From NCBI GenBank assembly GCA_026387595.1, contig JAPLLL010000048.1:28848-36850 (forward strand): a stretch of 8,003 nucleotides of DNA. Reading direction: 5' to 3'. The notes under the pieces were generated by a model. It was not told the DNA's origin, made no database searches, and worked only from the letters and a program-made list of their open reading frames with translations. This DNA comes from Candidatus Omnitrophota bacterium (GTDB taxonomy: Bacteria > Omnitrophota > Gorgyraeia > JABMQH01). Shown here piece by piece: positions 5,711-8,003 of this stretch (positions are counted from its first letter, which is position 1; each line of letters begins with the position of its first letter). Position numbers and translations under genes: made by a program.

Positions 5711-8003
5711 TTACCCCATTTGCTTTTAAAACCGCGTCGGCAGTGGAAGTAATTGAGCCGCCGCCTGCATCCAATATATCACCGCCAGTCGCGTTCAAGG
5801 TTACGCCGTGACCGCCGTTGGCGGCTATTGTCCCGACGCTGATAGTCCCTCCCGCGGTAATATCGATTAAACCCGCATCAGTCGTCAAGCCGTTTATACC
5901 GCCAAGCGTAACGGCGTCGGTCTCGCCGATATAGATATCGCCCGTCACGTTATCCGTGACGGTCCTGTCATCAATCGTGCTGACCGTGGTCTCGATCCTT
6001 GCCGCGGCGGTACTTCCGCCGACGCTGCCTAAGGCGTCAAGGTATAAACCGTCTGCCGCCACATCTACCGTGAGATCAAGGTCAGAGTCGGTAATATTAT
6101 AATTTGAATCAAGGATAACATCGTCTCCGGTGGCAGTAACTAAGCCTAAGCCGATGCTGCTAGTGCTGCTACCGCCGCTATTAGTAGTAGTTAAGTAAAT
6201 ATTCTTGCCTGTGCCGCCGGCGGTAAGCACTTTGGCGGTCAAATCTCCGGCAGCCGTGGCTGCGCCGATGATCCTTATTTCACCATTTGTAGTTGATAAG
6301 CCGGTAGTGGTGTTCAGGCTGCCAAGGGTTGCTCCGTCATATTCGTTTATATAAAGGTCGGTGCCGACAGTGCCGCCGGTGTAGTCATCGATAGTGGAAA
6401 CCTGCGTATCAAGATAATCTAAAAGGGCCCCAACGGAAGTGCCGGACTGCAGATATAAAGCGCTGGCCACAATATCCACGGCCGCATCACCATCAGTAAT
6501 GGCGCCATCGGCAACGAGTGAGACGTCATCGCCGGATGCCGTAACCAGGCCAACGGCTATATTATTAGTGGCTGAGCCGCCGTCGAGCGTGGTAAGAAGA
6601 ATATTACCCGCCCCTCCCGCGGTAACAAGTGTCGCGGTCAGGGTTCCGGCTGCGCCATTGGCAGCAGTGATATCAATGTCACCGGTATCAGTGGTCAAGC
6701 CGGTAGAAGTGATGCTACCTAAGTTTACACCGTCGTATTCAATGATGTAGATGCCTTCGGAAACATTCTTGGTGGCACTTAGATCATCAATAGTGTCAAC
6801 TTGAGTATCGAGCTCTAAGTTGCTGCCATTGCCGCCTACCGTGCCGTTGACTGACGACAGGTATAGGCCGCTGGAAACCACATCTATTACGGCGTCAGGA
6901 TTAAGGTCGATGATATCATCGTCGGATTCCAGGTAGATATCATCGTTTGCCGCGGTAATCAGACCGACCGCTATATCATTTATATCTCCTGTAGCGGCCT
7001 GGCCTATCTGTGATTTCAGGTAGATGTCGCCGCTTCCGCCGGCAGTAACTAATGTGGCGGTTAATGTGCCGTCATCTGTAGCGTTAGAGGTAACATAAAT
7101 ATTACCGGCGTCAGTGCTTAAGCCGCTGGTTGCGGTAAGGCTGCCCAGATTGACGCCGTCATATTCATTGATGTAAATATCAGTCGCGACATTAGTATTC
7201 GTGGCATAATCGTCAATCGTTGCAACCTTGGTATCCAGATAATTTCCGGATGCCCCCACGCTTCCGGTGCCTGTCTGCAGATAGAGGCCGCCGGCTACTA
7301 TGTCAACGGCAGTAGTGTCAGCATCGGTAATGGAAGCCGCGGCGTTAAGATAAACATCATCGTCGAGCGCAGTGATCAGCCCGACGCTAATATTGCTGCC
7401 GGCAGTGGTAGTGGTTAAATAAATATCTCCGTCGTCGCCCGCGGTAACATTAGTGGCAGTCATATCCCCGGCCGCTGTAGCGGCGCCAATGATCTTTATA
7501 TCTCCAATATCCGTAGTTAAACCGTTAACGGCGCCAAGGGTTACAGCATTGGTCTCGTTAATATAGATGTTATTGTGGACATTAGCGCTTGCGCTTCTGT
7601 CATCGATAGTGGTAACAGTAGTATCCACATAATCACTGGTACTGCCTACGCTGCCGCCTGCCTCTAAAAGTAATCCGTATGCGATTATGTCCACGGCCGC
7701 GTCATTATCCGTAATATCGTTGTCGGAAACAAGCGTTACGACCGCTGATGTCGTGCCGGCAGTAACTAGGCCGAGCTGAATATCATTAAGCCCGCCTGCG
7801 CCTTCATTAGTAACAAGCGTGATTCCGTTGGCGTTATCCGTAGCCACGGTAACAGCGCCGGCTATCAATGTTCCGTCTCCGGTATTGGCAGCGGTAATGT
7901 AGATAGGGCCAGTGGTGCTGGTCAGGCCGTAGGTATTGGTGCCGTCCGCGCCGAGCGTGACGCCGTTGCTTTCATTTATGTAGATGGCGCCGCCAACAAC
8001 TGT
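5235..8003 (-). CDS. Giant repetitive surface/adhesin-like protein (C-terminal 922 residues; 5' end beyond window)
   Basis: The frame is open from the right edge to the TAA at 5235-5237. The 45 codons before the TTG at 7868 continue the same repeat pattern (IYINESNGVTLG), so that TTG is an internal Leu and the real start lies outside the window. The visible part has five repeats of about 130-142 residues, then a degenerate sixth and a tail of roughly 150 residues. Each repeat contains, in order, IYINE-x-D-G-x-LG, GL-T/S-T-x-G-I, LTA-x-VTAGG-x-GDIYL, GL-I/V-TA-x-DD, IxDxD, GLYL and SVG...LDT-x-V-TIDD. I see no cysteine, very few aromatics other than Tyr, and much Thr, Ala, Gly and Asp. This pattern resembles the beta-helical body of filamentous-hemagglutinin-like adhesins. 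Surface location and adhesion are inferences. Its N-terminus, signal peptide and secretion route cannot be seen. Confidence 0.88.
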   Translation of the reverse strand, partial: TVVGGAIYINESNGVTLGADGTNTYGLTSTTGPIYITAANTGDGTLIAGAVTVATDNANGITLVTNEGAGGLNDIQLGLVTAGTTSAVVTLVSDNDITDNDAAVDIIAYGLLLEAGGSVGSTSDYVDTTVTTIDDRSASANVHNNIYINETNAVTLGAVNGLTTDIGDIKIIGAATAAGDMTATNVTAGDDGDIYLTTTTAGSNISVGLITALDDDVYLNAAASITDADTTAVDIVAGGLYLQTGTGSVGASGNYLDTKVATIDDYATNTNVATDIYINEYDGVNLGSLTATSGLSTDAGNIYVTSNATDDGTLTATLVTAGGSGDIYLKSQIGQAATGDINDIAVGLITAANDDIYLESDDDIIDLNPDAVIDVVSSGLYLSSVNGTVGGNGSNLELDTQVDTIDDLSATKNVSEGIYIIEYDGVNLGSITSTGLTTDTGDIDITAANGAAGTLTATLVTAGGAGNILLTTLDGGSATNNIAVGLVTASGDDVSLVADGAITDGDAAVDIVASALYLQSGTSVGALLDYLDTQVSTIDDYTGGTVGTDLYINEYDGATLGSLNTTTGLSTTNGEIRIIGAATAAGDLTAKVLTAGGTGKNIYLTTTNSGGSSTSSIGLGLVTATGDDVILDSNYNITDSDLDLTVDVAADGLYLDALGSVGGSTAAARIETTVSTIDDRTVTDNVTGDIYIGETDAVTLGGINGLTTDAGLIDITAGGTISVGTIAANGGHGVTLNATGGDILDAGGGSITSTADAVLKANGVIGTINNPIAVNINGHLSVWSNSLQDEVSVNLKGTINADYHTQRSDLLESASPGLVILNNQLMGGGNYGSGSIKGSIMSYGFGYIDIVRNDVNAAFYEADLQPWGHKLMQYWILKEGARIDDRFLSALPAVIDVSQLNLPALQADLANTANYYMIRSLK
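5937..7985 (-). repeat. Five tandem imperfect repeats of 130-142 residues in the giant protein
   Basis: Counting from each IYINE-like start on the minus strand, the units are 7985-7569 (139 residues), 7568-7179 (130), 7178-6753 (142), 6752-6357 (132) and 6356-5937 (140). A sixth start, IYIGETDAVTLGG, begins at 5936 but loses the pattern after about 50 residues. Unit lengths differ by short insertions between conserved strands. At the DNA level the copies are clearly diverged. Confidence 0.88.

Noticed and set aside
7866..7868. TTG as the start of the giant protein
   Set aside because: The repeat pattern continues in frame for 45 codons upstream to the window edge, including a complete IYINE motif, and no ribosome binding site precedes the TTG.
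5937..7985. CRISPR array or DNA satellite
   Set aside because: The periodicity is 390-426 bases, lies within an open frame, and is conserved at the protein rather than the DNA level.

Overview
The window is a bacterial chromosome segment with about 48-50% GC by eye. All six genes I can support lie on the minus strand, so transcription runs from the right edge to the left. The set looks like a Gram-negative-type cell: Sec export, cleavable signal peptides, a periplasmic-type solute-binding protein and a very long repetitive surface-type protein. The order pgk-tpiA-secG, together with a giant repetitive protein and a small aspartate/glycine repeat protein, fits an uncultured lineage such as Omnitrophota (OP3) or a relative. 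That placement is an inference from style and gene order and cannot be proven here.

Right part (5235-8003): the 3' end of a very large, cysteine-free, Thr/Ala/Gly/Asp-rich protein. It has five imperfect repeats of about 130-142 residues, then a degenerate sixth repeat that runs into a unique C-terminal tail. The reading frame stays open to the right edge, so the true start lies outside the window. A strong ribosome binding site and a 19-base gap lead to a small secreted protein built of 24-25-residue repeats (4754-5215). A rho-independent terminator (about 4698-4731) closes this transcription unit.

Left part (1-4689): directly after that terminator sits a near-consensus sigma-70 promoter (TTGACA, 17 bases, TAAAAT). 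It drives pgk, tpiA, secG, an extracellular family 5 solute-binding protein and an MFS-type transporter that leaves the window on the left. The last four genes are tightly packed: an ATGA overlap for tpiA/secG, 11 bases for secG/SBP and a GTGA overlap for SBP/MFS. The pgk-tpiA gap is longer (98 bases) and carries two hairpins. The operon joins two consecutive-branch enzymes of lower glycolysis with a translocon subunit and two transport proteins.

Most of the window is ordinary housekeeping. The parts most worth a second look are the repeat protein with its small repeat-protein neighbour, the paired hairpins between pgk and tpiA, and a perfect 16-base palindrome between secG and the solute-binding protein gene.
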